Shown here piece by piece: positions 10,501 to 24,500 of a DNA stretch of 64,000 nt. The DNA is from Phoenix dactylifera (Eukaryota; Streptophyta; Magnoliopsida; Arecales; Arecaceae), in assembly GCF_009389715.1 (NCBI RefSeq), contig NC_052409.1:5073775-5137774 (forward strand), read 5' to 3'. Every line of letters begins with the position of its first letter. Position 1 is the first letter of the stretch. Below the pieces are notes generated by a model. That model did not search any database. It saw only the letters and a list, made by a program, of their open reading frames with translations, and had not been told where the DNA came from. A program made the position numbers and the translations under genes.

Positions 10501-13084
10501 TGCTCGTTCCTACAGAGACACTGAAACAAAACCTCAACAATTATGCCACCAGCAAATCAGATGACTTTATAAGGTAGCCCAACAGTTGATTCACAAAATA
10601 ACTAAGAAATTTTCCTGATGTTACTCTGAAGGCACACTTCATCGGGTTCATCTTCAGCTTGTACTCTTTGCATCTCTGTAGGACTCAACAGAGCACTTCC
10701 ACTTGATCTTTCTTTTGCTTGGAAAAAAATTACTACATCATCAACGTAATCCTCCAATTCCTCATGCATCATATCATGAAAAATAGCAGTCTAACTCTTA
10801 GTTACACTCATAAAAATTTGTAAAAAATCCTAACATGTTTCAAACTTTAACCTATTCCCATGCCTATACTTATATCTTTGGAGCAGCATAACGAAACAAG
10901 AGGGAAAAGCCTGTAGGATATAATTTCCTGTTGTGCAAATGGATAAGCATCTAACATGTTAACTTTGTACTTCCAAATTCAGAATCTCCACTGGAAAAAA
11001 ATGATTTTCAATATATACACTTGATTCACCCATTTCTAACCCTGCACAACCTCCCTTCAGAAATTGCTGTATCATTCTTCAATCTGTACTCAAAATATTT
11101 TGTTTTCCAAGACTAAATTTTTGCACAGAAAGATGATATAAATGAAGAAGTATTTTCTTTTCAGCTTTATAACGATCAAAAGTGGAATTAGGATTCCAAA
11201 GCATAGGATAGTAAGGGAATAATCTAAAATAAGCAGAATCAATGACAGATAAGCTCTGATTCTTCTTTGCACTCTATGTATTAGTAGTATAGGCCGAGTT
11301 TATGCACATATAGAAATATAACTTTTCATCGACTGAATGATCTAGTGCAAAACAAAAGTTAATAGTTCAAACGTAGTGGATAGTGGCATGATGATACAAA
11401 AAAGCAAACTTTCTCTTGTAGCCAATTTTCTCATTTTTTTCAGAGAATTATTAATCTTTCACTCCTATACCTTATCATACAACTACAAACATAAGCAGGA
11501 ATTGGATCTCTTAACAAAATACCACATAGACTTGGTTAAATTAGTCTCTTTAAACAAAGAAGGATGGGGAGCTTCTTCCCTATTTTGTGCTCTCCCTCTC
11601 TCTCTTTCTCTCGCTTGCCCTCTCTCCCTCCCTCATTCTCAATCTCAATCTCGATCTTCAAAAAGAAAAGTTTAGTAAAAATCAATTATATCCTCATGAT
11701 ATATGGCCATAGAAAGAATAATGGTATTGCTACATACCTAATGACCAGATAATATGATATGAACACTATCCACAACAATATTGAATTCGGAACTACACAG
11801 GTATGAGCCTAACTGAATACACAGATACACATGCTTGGAAGCTTAGATTTGCTAAATTGTAGCAAACTCATTCAGCTACATATGGGTATTCTTGGACTTT
11901 CCATTCACTGATTGCTGAATTCCAGCATCTCTTGTTTTGAGAAATGGAAACCACAAATGCTTAGTTGGGCATGCTCAAGAGAAACTTCCACTAAACCTTG
12001 ACTGATTCATCTCAAATATCAAATCACCCTGTTAGTATGTAATGACACAGTCATATAATCAGCAGCATATGATTGTCTTTAAATGTGAACGAGACAATAT
12101 AACAAAGAATCAGAGTGCCATAATCTTTTGCACCACCCATTAATCAAATTTGGTTGAGCTGCCCAAGCAGCTTAAGATTTTATCTAGTCTTGCAACGATA
12201 TTTTACTTTTTATTCTTCCCTCATACGATCTTGTTAAATTATTGGATTATGGTGCATGTTTTTACTAATACCATGGACCATAATTGCTCATGAAGTGCAG
12301 TTTGATGGGCATGTGGAGGAGCATGTATGAGTGCCATCAGGTCCAGACCCACATAGTCCAGCAGCTCGAGTACCTCAACAATGCATCAAGTACTAATCCG
12401 ACCACTGACATACACCGGCAGGCCAGTCTCCAGTTGGAGCTTGAGGTCAACCACTGGTACTCAGCCTTCTGCAGCCTGGTAAAGTCCCAGAGAGAGTACA
12501 TGTATGCCCTCACAGGCTGGCTACGCCTATCTCTGTTTCAATGCGACCACAACATGCTCGGCAAATCCCAGCAGAGTTCCGACATCTACTCGTTCTGTGA
12601 AGAATGGCAGCTTGCTCTCGATCGAATTCCTGACAAAGTAGCGTCAGAGGGGATCAAAAGCTTCATAACAGTAATCCATGCAGTTGTTGTTCAGCAGGCA
12701 GAGGAGCAGAAGCAAAAGAGGAAGTCGGAGCTGGCATTTAAAGAACTCGAGAAAAGAGCTCAAGAACTAAGGTCACTGGAATCCAAGTGTGGCCCATACT
12801 CGGCAGCTGAAGGTCATGGGGAAATGTCACGGAGATATCCAGTTATGGAGAAGCGGGCAAAGGTTGAATCTTTAAAGACGAAGGCGGAGGAGGAGAAGAG
12901 CAGGCATGAGAAGAGCGTTGCGGTCACAAGAGCAATGACTCTGAACAATTTGCAGACAGGGCTGCCCAATGTTTTCCAAGCCATAACTGGTTTTGCCAGT
13001 GTATGCATGCAAGCATTTGAGTCGGTTTATAACCATCAGAGAAGATCGGATCGGGTTATTGACGTGAAGAGATTGCTCACTTGA
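7572..13084 (+). CDS. DUF630/DUF632 protein (APSR1/NRG2/REL2-like), 4 exons
   Basis: The exons are 7572-8286, 8373-8587, 9053-9276 and 12301-13084; phases join exactly to give 645 aa. The N-terminus MGCCQSRLEREEVVARCK is the DUF630 signature with an N-myristoylation/palmitoylation site, predicting membrane association. A proline-rich linker follows, with about 21 prolines in a row near residues 79-99 and nine more near 121-129. DUF632 starts at about 240 (KMCSYGKSLNPFLWTWGS, then STVEKLYAWEKKLFLEVK). It continues with the coiled EKNRSEIDRLESKM and LMGMWRSMYECHQVQ blocks and ends in DVKRLLT. Family members include Arabidopsis NRG2 (nitrate signalling) and APSR1, and rice REL2 (leaf rolling); which one is orthologous is not resolved. 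Intron 1 uses a GC donor (CAG|GCAAGC). If unspliced it would end the protein at a stop at 8370, leaving DUF630 and the linker only. Intron 3 is 3,024 bp. Confidence 0.92.
9277..12300 (+). other. Long third intron of the DUF630/632 gene
   Basis: The intron is bounded by GG|GTTAGG and GTGCAG|TTTG. It contains a CT-rich simple stretch at 11578-11655 and a short gypsy fossil at about 10560-10810. The rest is AT-rich with no coding signal I could identify. Confidence 0.8.
10560..10812 (-). mobile_element. Ty3/gypsy pol fossil (reverse transcriptase fragment)
   Basis: On the minus strand short segments match the gypsy reverse transcriptase: FHDMMHEEL, YVDDVV and KCAFRVTSGKFL, in the order expected for the palm and connection of that enzyme. 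Only about 250 bp is recognisable, with no LTRs seen. The element is heavily broken (several breaks) and looks old. Confidence 0.7.
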
Positions 13085-15560
13085 GGGATCCAAAAAAAAT
13101 GGAGGTTAGATTCATGTATAATCTGTAAACAGTTTTTGAGTATAGCAAGTAGGTGGTGGGTGTTCACAGTTTTCTTTTAGCTTTTAATGGTTTTGGTTGG
13201 CAAATATGTGGAGGCTACCAAAGAAGTGCTTCTGGTTCTTGTAACTGGTCATGGTCCAACGAGAGGCCTTCTGATCTCAGAAGTTCCATCATACCTGAGA
13301 ACTGGGGTGTTGAATCATTTTTTGGATTCGACGCAGTTTCAGTTTGATGTGTTCCAAAGATTTTTATGGAGGTTTCTCGCTTTTGTTTGCAAAGTAGCAT
13401 GGATTCACAATACCACAGCAAGCTTGCCATTTTAATTGCATAAATTGCAGCCATTTAGGCTATATGATCTTAGCTTGTGGCATCTCTAACCATTCAGTTA
13501 GCATCTTCCACTTAATGAATCACACATTTTTTCAAAGCATTACTCTTTCTGAGTGTAGGTTGGGTGATTCATACCATGTTGGATAAGAAAGATAGGCCAT
13601 CCATTCTATAACTGCTGAGTTCAAACAGACTTTTCTGGCTTACAAAAATCATCATGGCTAGAAATAAAGGTAAATGGGATTATAGCTTGATCATACTTAG
13701 AGAGAGAGAGAGATTCTAACTTGATCGTTGTCTTTCACCTCAAATATTTAGGAATCGCCCACCACAAGAGGGCGACTTACCATGGTAGAGTTCTTTATGA
13801 ACAGATGACCCCACATGATTAGATCTAGGAGTGTAAAAAAGGACCATGTCTTCCTTTTCGTTGTTCCCCTCAAATAAGGTCGGGCACACCAATCATTATG
13901 TTTTCCAAAAAGTACTTTGAGAATTACCGTAAAAATTTAAGAAAAAACTTCCAGAGTCCGAACCTGGATTTCTCCGGATAAAAGAATCTAACCACTGGGT
14001 AGTGGCTCAGCTTTTAATCTCCTACTGTTGCTATATCCAAATCATAATTGATACTTTTCTCCATAATATCTATCATAATCCATACCTGAGACTGAATCCC
14101 AGATGTTCGTATCCACTGAGCTCAAATTTCCAGACATCATAGTAGCATCTAAACGAGTCTTTACATCCGTTCTATTCAGAAAAGACTTCAAGAGAACTGC
14201 TAGTCTACAAAATCCAACAAACCTCAATGACCTGTGACTCTTTTCTCTTCCTACTTTTCATGCCATATTCAAAGTGAGCCGGAGTGCGAATAGCGAAAGT
14301 ACAGAGAAGCTAATCATCAATAATTCAATACAAGATAAAAGCATGATAAAAACAAGATAAAAATTAGTAAGAAGGTAAAAAGGCATATGGAATTAACCAT
14401 AACACACAACTCATTAGATATGAAATTCTACATTCCTGGTTCAGGCATGGTGAAGGCTCTCCTGTAGCAGCAAGAATGTTCCTTGGCCACAATATGCCAA
14501 CAGGCTGAAGAGACGAAACCTCACATATTATTCATGAATAAAACAAAGGGATCAGGGGTAGCTCATGATGAATGCACATGAAGGAAATAATCAAGGTACA
14601 GTACAGAAAGGAGAGCTCCAAAACTTGAAAATTATCTGGTTTAAAAGAATTTATTTAAAGGAAAAATCAGTGGCACTCAGTACCAGCTGTTGTGTGTACA
14701 GTAGTTCTCTCACTCTGTCTGTCTTCCAACAATGGGGCAACCTGCCTTAAATTTCCGGCAGTAAGAATTCCAAAGCAATTCCCATAACAGCTCCACTACA
14801 GACATCTCGAGTCATGGAAGTAGATTTCACTTGAGAGGACTTTTCATTTTCTAACCCCAAGCCCCTAGTTGGGTCAAAAGAAGCTGGAAAAACATTACAA
14901 GCAGCAGCTAACAAAGCATCCCATCTCTCCCAGTATGGGATAAGGGCAGCAATGCAGCTGCTGAGGCAGAAAGAATCATATGTTAAGGTGACTCAATGGT
15001 GGCTGCCTCATGAATATATGTTTTGGAGACGACTCAATTCCTTGTTTTGAGGAGTATGAGATTGATTCGATCAACTATCTTTAAAGTTTGATAGTAGACA
15101 TGTACATTATGAGGCTAATCAAGTGGCCACCCACCTTGGGAGGACATTTGTTGGACTGTCTGACTTCGCTCCTCCCTTAGCTCAGCTTCTACTTGCTGAT
15201 GCTATGGGTACTTCGTTTTCAGGAGTCCAGCAACTTACTGTTACCACAAAAAAAAAAGGCATTCCATCTCTCACCCAGTCAGGTAACTGTTGATAGAGCA
15301 GTTTCACTCCATAAAGTGATTAGTCACACAGAAAAATCCATTAAGCATGGACTTGTATAAATTTGAATTTATTAATCAGAAAAATCTATATCCACAAACA
15401 CAATAAATCTAAGAAAAAATGGGTAAAAAGGAGATTCTGTAGTTCAATATCTACAGGATTTCATCTTCCAAATATTATACCATGTAATGTACACAAGCAG
15501 AAATGTGCTCTCATATTTTCTGGATATAGGACATCAGTGCTTAAAATTCTCCCTCAGTGA
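13085..15560. other. Convergent intergenic region with a tRNA/SINE-like relic
   Basis: This lies between two genes that point at each other, so both 3' UTRs fall here. On the minus strand, 13940-14016 contains an A-box-like CCAGTGGTTAGA and a B-box-like GGTTCGGACTC about 35 bp apart, as in a tRNA-derived SINE head or decayed tRNA. No element ends were found. The rest is AT-rich without genes. Confidence 0.45.
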
Positions 15561-15564
15561 AACT

Positions 15565-18500
15565 TTATGAAGTTCTCCACTGTAATTCAATTTGAATCAG
15601 ACCATATTTGGAGTCAATGAGATGATATTTTTCATTGATTCGCCTGTTGGTCACAACATCGTCAAGGGTAATAATGACATAACCCAAATGTTCCTGAATA
15701 ATAAAGATTTATATCAGACAGTGAACAATTGGAAACACCAAGCAGCATAAGAAAGAACATTTGAAGAAAAAAGACAGCATGTTAAGGAAAAAAAATGTCG
15801 CAACAGTTCTACCAATCAGCAAAACCAACAAGTATTGTGACAATAACTACACCAATAGTATGGTTATCAGCACATTCACAAATAAATAAGGGAACTAGTA
15901 CCTATTTTATATCAATAACAGCAGTTAATGATAATAATGAAAGTAAAATAGAAAATGCCTCTTGTATCTCTTTTCTTATATGTACACCTTACAGTCTTCT
16001 GTTGGATGTTCCATGGACACTAGCTGGCAACTAGAAGTGGAAAAGAAATATATAAATGATAATATAAATGCTCTTTTTATTCAACAATGCTCCAGCGAAC
16101 CATTGGTCTTTATACCACTTGCTAGTGCTGGCAGCATGCAATATATCGGACAAGCACATGGAATGATTATAAAACTTGTCAGGCAGGAAAAGTATGCACA
16201 GCCCTTTTTTTTGCAGGACCAACACAGAGAGAGAGAAAGAGAGAGAGAGGGAGAGAGGAGAGAGGAGAGAGAGAGAAAGAGAGAGGAATAACTCAAAAGG
16301 TGCATGTCCCTCCCTGGTCATGGTCACTAAGTAGATGCAGCTAACTTATCAGTTGTGGACTTGTGGTGCAAGTCCATATTTCAAAAATTATGATGCAGAC
16401 GAGCACAGCTATTAAAGGGAGCATATTAAACTTGCAGCATGGTCAGTCTGAGAATTACACCATTTATACAACTACTACAAGAATAAACGAAGCATTGCAT
16501 TCTTCATTTCATGTTAAAATTTACAAAATTATCAACTATGCTAAAATGATAGGTCACACAGTTGGTACCTTGGAGTGTATGCTAATGCTTGGTGGCCTAC
16601 TTAGTACCTCTACATGTATTTTATCATGAATTGGTGGCTCGTCGCATACAAACTGAAACTCCTCTTCCCATCGTGGATGTCTGTTTTTCTTTATGTGCTG
16701 TGTTAATAGATCAGGAGACATCTCTTTATTAGATAAATAATCATTAAAGAAATGTCAACTAAGAACTCAGAAATCCATAGCTAACTATATAAACATGACT
16801 AGTGATACCTTAGTCTTCCTCTTCTCTCCTCTAAACATGATCTGCACATAAGGGTTTGTATGGTGCTTTCCCTCAACATCTTTAGCTTCATGAACCACAA
16901 CAACAAGCAAACCGCCACCAGCTGGAGTACCGACAGGTGCCTTTCCTACAACATCCCCATTAATATCTTTTGGTAGATCCACCTCCCTAAAGGGCTTGTA
17001 TGTCACTTCCAAAACAATCTGTCCACGTAACTTCTCATTTTGAACGTCATCAGGATCCATTTTTTTAAGCAAGTCAAGTGTCAAAGATTTTGGTTCATCT
17101 GGGGTAAGCTCCTTTAACCGAATAACATTCATGCCCATTTTGTCATGTTTCCCGACCTATAAAAGTGTATATGCTTTATAGCATTGAATGAGGTATAAAA
17201 CAGAGAATGCAGCAGAATATTTAGAAAGGGAGAAGCATAAAAGAAAGGAACTTGTTAAGAAACAAGGCATGCCTGTTCCCAGTCATAAACAGTAAGCTCC
17301 AAAGCTTGTGTTTCTGGATCTTTGACAACCAACTTGAATTCTTCATTCCATACTGGATTAAGGTTACCGTGTTTCACTGAAGTTTTCTTTGATGGAAGCT
17401 TTTCTTCTGTAAGCCTAAGTTTCACATAGGGGTCTGATTTACCCAGGATATCTTTTTTTCGCAGATTATGAGCCCTGACAACCTTCACATGTAGAATTCC
17501 AACGGGCTTCTTTTCAGCTCTGCAAGATGTATCAAGGACTAATTAGTCGCAGTTGTCGGGATGGACATCTCTCTCTCTATGACTCTCTTTTTCTGGGTAG
17601 AGTTCTCATTAGTTACAAATACATGTAGTAAATTACTTTGAAGGGTCCATAATTGGTACTTCCAATCTTCTAGGCCACATAAACATATTTGCAACTTGGT
17701 TCTTGATCGTCTCCTGCACATGGAACCACAAAGAAACTTACAAAAAAAGTAATTTCCTGGTAATGTTAAATGAATAATTGAATGAAATACCTATTATACA
17801 ATATCAGAAAATTATGGTGCTCAGTTCCCAATAATGCTCCTTATAACCCAAGCAAATCAATAACCCAACAGAATAAATAACAGTTTTAGCAAGAAGTTCC
17901 TGCCATCAAGCTTTGAATTTAAAAAATTTATAACAACCTTAATTTCCACATCTTAGTTCACGAACCTTCCCTCATATGCACCAACTACATCTTAAAACAC
18001 ATAAACAAGAAGAATTTTGACATTGGCAACCCACCATCACTTGTCACAGAGAAGAAATAAAAATTCAGTCCTCAGCACAATGTCAATTCTCATAAAGATA
18101 GGCTGCATAGGCATATAGAACAAGGTGAAAGATTCTTCACTGGATACTAATACTTGCTATTTTGAAATGATTAAATATCCACTTCCAAAACCGAGAATTT
18201 CGAACTTATATAGGTCAGTGCAGAACATACTTTACTACTAAATGAACAAGAACAGCATAACATAAAATTCCTTAAAAACAAAAATAACAAAACTTATTCA
18301 GGTTGTGTAAAAATGACAAACCAATTACAATACAGCACAAAGGACCAAGTCTTAATGTGCACCAGCTTAAGCACTCGTATAAATTTTGTAGCTTTGTCAA
18401 AATATCTTACTTTTACAAACTTAACATATTAAGTTCACCGAACTATAATGATTCAAAAAACTAAAGAGTATCAAATGCAGAGTGAAAACATGACAAGGGT

Positions 18501-21500
18501 CATAAAAAAAATACCTGGACAAATCTGTAAAGGCCAGGAATTGCCATAAGATCTGCTCCAATAAGTTTTAGTCCAAAGTCAACATGTGGCTGCAAAACAG
18601 AAACAGTAGTTAAAAAGCCTCATATAATTGAACAGAAATAACATAAGGGATAGATTGTATAAAATGCACAAAAAGTTAATTTCCTCATTCTCACATACCT
18701 TCTCCATGAGAGACACATGGATTTTTGCAAAACAAGGAAAACTAGGGACCAATGGCTTTAAAGTTATACGTGGTGAAGCAAAGACTTGCAAATCAACCAA
18801 CTAAAATCTCAAAATGAAACAAATAAGAAATAGATTTAGCATCTGCTCTTAAATGCAAAGTTGTTTGAACACAAGTATCAGATTCTACTTTCGTATTGAA
18901 AAAAAGAGCACGCTAATAACCTGCATAGTTACTTTTAAGCCAAATGCTTTAACCAGAACAGTGACATTAGTGTTTCCAGCCCATTTCAGTGATGGTTCCA
19001 CAGTCAATTCCTTCTCCTCTGTAATGTACACTTTTATTCCTGATGCGGACACAACAAATTATAATACATAGCATAATAGGTATCTAATAATAAACATGCT
19101 AAAATTAAGATACATGAAACAAGGGTAGGTCTAGAGTAATGCAGTGTAGAGATGGCTGGTGTATCAAAAGACTTGTGATGAAACTTAGATGCAAAATAAC
19201 AATGAAGGGAGCAAGCACAATAGTGATATAAGTTCCTAGAATCACAGAAGAAAAAAGAAAGAAAAAGACAGTAAATTACAAAAGCCCCTTTGAGGTTTAC
19301 ATTTATTATACTTACACCCAATAGTTTGTAAAACATACACTTACACCTAGTTAAATTAACAGCGTTAGTGAATCTGTTTATCTCATATGAAATGTCAAAA
19401 TTGCCCATGAGTGATGAGTAAATTACAAAAAAAAACTGAGATTAGGGATAAAATATACTTATATCCAATAGTTTGAAAAACCTATGCTTATCCCTCTGAG
19501 ATTTATTTTTAGCCAACACTTAAACCTATAACTTAACAGAATGTTAGCCAAATCATTAAGTTAAATTGGACCTAAATGCCACATCAAAAAAAAATTAGAA
19601 AATGACCAAAGTAGCCTTAAGTGATATAACATCCACCTACGGAGGAAAACAGCCGTGAGGCGTCATGGGTCTGGAGCTTAATCTTGATGAATCATCAGAA
19701 AAAGCTATGTGCCAAGAAAAAAGCAATCTAGATCTCTCAGGCAAGTAGATGCTTCTAAAATTTTCTGCTGCAAGTGGACCGCAACTGATGCACCCTCCAA
19801 AAAGAAGAGTTTTTACGCACGTACTGATTTTTTGATGATAGGCTGCCAAAGCTATCATAATTTTATATGTCGACATAGGAATCCTCATCCACAATGACAA
19901 TGTTAAGAAATCATATCTATGGTATTAGACAAGTAGAACTCGGAATCGGCAAATGATATACTGACATCTTTGATCTCTACGACATGGTGGGCAGGGAACA
20001 AGAATAAGATCTGATTAGAAAGAATGCTCGTTGCCGAATGCTGGTCAGAAATTAAGGATGCTCGTCATCGGATGCTGATTGGAAAGGAAAGTTGTTGTCG
20101 GTCACTTGTTGGGAAGGGACGCTCATGATGGGGTGGCGAGACGAGAAAGAAACTCTAGCGATTGAATCTCGAAGAGAAGAGGACTCTTAAAGACGAAAGA
20201 CTTCGAAGAGATCGGAAAGTCGGAAAAGTGAAAGAAGAGCCTTATTTTCTTATAGAGATAACTTTGACTTTTTATAATAGATAAATGGCTTTACTAATGC
20301 TGTCAATTTAACTGGGGGTAACTGTAGGTTTTATAAAATATTAGGTGTAAGTGTAATAAGCATAAACCTTGGAGGGATTGTAAGGTTATTTTGGTCATTT
20401 TAAAATTTTCTGATGTGGTACTTGGGTCTCATTAAAAGTTAACAGTTTGATTAACGTTTTGTTAAGTTATGGTCTAAAGTATTGGATAAAAACAAACTTC
20501 AAAAGGTAGGCGTAGATTTTTTATACTATTGGGTGTAAATGTAATTTACCCCTGATCTTAGGAAGGTTTTTGTAATTATTCAAAAACATATGTAACTTCA
20601 CAACAAGAAACTTAACAGTAACTTAATATGGAGTTACAGACAATCATTTTTTCCAAATGTAAAAAGTGTTATGAATGCTCAAAACATAACAAAATGAAAT
20701 ATAATGACTGACTTTATTGTAGCTACTGAATCTTACAAGGGATTTACTTTATTTTGAAGAATGATATACTACCTCTCCCACCTGGTAAATGAGATGCATG
20801 CAGTGGAAAGTAGCAGTCATAATAAAGAAACATTTACTATTACGGTGATAACCTAAAGTAGAATGCTATAAAGCTGCTCCCACCTTCTTGAACTTGGTAG
20901 GACTCCTCTTGCTAAGATAGAGAAATTTTCTTAGTAAAGCATTATCAATGTATTATTACTAGAAGAACGCAACCTATGTAAAGAGAGCAACCTTGCAACC
21001 TAAGAAGTAGCTATAGGCCTCTGGTTCTTCATCGCAAGCTTAAGTTGGATGGCACTACATCTAATGGGTAATGATGGAGGTGCCACGACTAGGAAAGTTT
21101 ATACCATTGATAAGCTATAACTCATGATAATAACACCATGTGTGCCGTGCATAATTATGACAGCTTTCAGTAGAACATGCCTTCGACAATTGCAACAGAA
21201 ATGATACAACTAAGGACAAGTCCTTTTAGGCTTACAAGTAGCTTTAGCTAAGGTCGTAATTAGTTTGAGGAGAATGAAGAATGTCAAGCAAGGGTCCTAA
21301 GATTGCCTGAAAGAAAGGCATTCCTCATATCCATTTAATCAAGAAACCAATCATGAACCGCCTCGACTACGTAAAAATATATGTGGTAGACGTCTACGCT
21401 GCAGAGACAAAAGTATTTGCATGGTTAGTGCCATACTTTAGAAATCCTTTAGCAACTATACAAGCTTCTAAATCCTCTTGATAATCAAAGACTAGGCTTG

Positions 21501-24500
21501 CAAATGGGTCGGGTCAACCCGGTTAAGCACAGCCTGATCAATTTTTTAAACTAGCAAGTCAGGTCTGGGTCTAAATTATGACTTGTTTGAAAAACCAGAT
21601 TAGGATTGGGTTATAATCTTTGCTACCTAACCTGGCTCGAACATGGACCAACCAAGTCCAGAACAACTCAAACATTAGATGATCCAACCAGACCCAGCTT
21701 CTAATTCAACAAAAAACCCATGGCCTATCAGTTATAGCTCACTTTGTTGCCATGTTTAGATTTTTAGATTGGGTATTAAGGCTATCTATTTTTAGGTTGA
21801 AGACTCATCAAGGTTGAATTTTGCCGTACCGGTACCGAACCCCGTACCGATACCACACTAGTATAGGCGTATCGAGTGTCGGTACGGTACGGTATGTGGT
21901 ACGTCAGGCGTATCGACATTGGCATACCAATACCGATATCCATCGGTACGGATACGGTACGTCTGGTACCGACCAGTACAGCATACCATTTGAAATACAT
22001 TATTATTGATGACATTGGTGGCCACATCCCATTCCTCAGCAACATCTTTTCCTACTTCTTTCCACTAATTAACCCCATTTATTAATTAGTTCTAGAATCT
22101 AGACATAGAATGAATAATATACTTCTTTTTTATCTTGTATTGGAAGCAAACTTAAACCCAACCCAACTTGGTCCCAGATGCATTGAGTTGGGTTTGGTCA
22201 TGCTTCACCTGATCTGGCCCAATTGACCTGATAAGTCTAAAATAGTTTCCATGAACCAGATTTGAGCTGACCTAGACAAAAAATGGATTAGGTATGGGTC
22301 AAAAATCATAAACCCAAAAAGAAACTGGTTTGGGCCCAAGTTGTGCTTGACATTGTTTGGACCATGACCAATTGCAGCCTATCAAAGAGCCAAGCTATAT
22401 GGTGGTCTCATTATTGCCACAGGAACCTAGAAATCATGACTTACAGTTTAAAGAATAGGCACCTTGACCATTGAGACAAATCTTGGAAAAAAGAGAGAAC
22501 AATCTTTCCGTAACTATTGATAATCTAAACAAAATGTATCACTCCTAGTGCACATGCATATACATGCTTCAAACACAGCTGCTTGGAAGCAACCCGTTGA
22601 ATGCCGATGTTCATTTGCCTCTGTGTGCATTGCACATCCTTGCAATACATTATCAAACAAGGACATCCTCTGACTACTTCCTACAAAAAAACTTTTATAA
22701 TATTACCCAAGCTCATGGACTAACATGCCACTAAACATAAAAAGATTAATTACATAGTCACACATTTCTTTTATAAAAAACAACAGATAGCTGATCATAC
22801 TAAGATACATCTCTGAAAATAAATCCAAACAATAAAAAAAAGCATGCATTGTTTACTAACTCTAAATATCCCCAAACTCGCTTTCCTCATCAAATTGCCA
22901 AAATGGTCGTGCAATCAGCCTTTCCAATTGCACTGATGAGGTTTCTTAATCTGCAACTTCTTAGACAATGTGATTCCATTGAACAACTTATGTCATATCA
23001 TTTTGAATTCATTCCATGGAACTCTTATTTAATGGCAGAACTATGGTTGCATAGAAGAGTGAGAGTTGATTTATACAGTTAAGGAAGTAGATAACAGAGA
23101 ACCTTGATATGTTTAAATAGTAGTTGGCATGCCAATGAGTATAGACTATAATGAAATAAATTGTCAGTTCCATAAACCTTCTGACAAGGTCATGATTACA
23201 TAAAAAGGAAAAAGAGAATCTGCCTGTGTATCAACATGACTTATTTGTTGGATACAAGGAAAGATCAAATACTCATAATGCTAATGTTAGACATATATCA
23301 AGAAGCAATGGCAAGTGGATTAACTGCTCAACTACTTAATTGCAAGCTCTCATTATTTACAGTTTTATACTTCTTCAATAGGTCTTAATTACTAAAATGG
23401 AGAAAGAAGCATAACTTATTTGTTGGATACAAGGAAAGATCACATATGCATAACGCTAATGTTAGACATTAATCAAGAAGCAATGGCAAGTGGATTAACT
23501 GCTCAACTACTTAATTGCAAGTTCTCATTATGTACAGTTTTATACTTCTTGCATGCATGTATTGCTATATATATATGCACATATGTGTTTACATATATAT
23601 ATATACATACATACATATATGCACACATATATACATACACACACACACACACACATATATATACATACATATACATATATATACAAATATATACATACAT
23701 AATATATATGTATATATGTATGTATGTATAGGTGACTCTTTGTTTCACGTCATTTGTTGATGAAGTAGTATGCTGATAATATTACACATGAAAATGCAAA
23801 TATTAGTATGCAAATGAGTATTTTAGAACAATAATGAAATTGACTCTACTACGAAGGTCAAAACATTCATTGAAAGGGGCAGATATGGATAATATGACTT
23901 GATGAGCATAACAATTATGACAGCTAGGAATGATTAAGTTAAAATTACATCAAGAACTTATCTGATACCCTAGCACCATATCCATGTCCAATCTGCCACA
24001 TGGCTAGGAAATGAGTGGTATGCTAAAGATCTAGGCAGTATGGGTTCAATAGGCTCCCAAACTCTTCAATGTTGTGACAAAAAAACTTTTGACACAATTT
24101 GCTTATACTCACTATGCCAAAGATTGCCTAGTAAGGAATGTACTCAACTATGGTCAAAGAAACTCTGAAGAGGAGGTAGACCAAAGAAGACTTCAATGGA
24201 AAGTAGTGATTAAAGATTTCAAGAAACTCCACCTTTGAGGACTTGGCCATGAATAGGGAATCAATGACACAAAGCATCCACAAGCTAATCCAAACAAAGT
24301 CTACTATAATAAACCTTCAAGTTCATATATACAGTTAGCAATCCATCCATAACCATGGAATTAAACCATAGCTTCTCGCCTCTCACACAAAAAAGATATG
24401 CATATTTGGTATATGAACATAAAAAGAAGACGTGTGTATAAACAATGCTTTATGCTATATACATAGATCATTTAAATTTCCAACACTTAAGTTGTCAAAT

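Noticed and set aside
13153-13454. Overlapping frames downstream of the DUF630/632 stop
   Set aside because: Most likely 3' UTR; three short frames in different phases, none with a motif.
16081-16327. Ser/Leu-rich minus-strand frames
   Set aside because: Products of the GA microsatellite within the last SYT2 intron.
23420-23760. Tyr/Ile/Thr-rich frames on both strands
   Set aside because: Translations of the TATA/CATA microsatellite.
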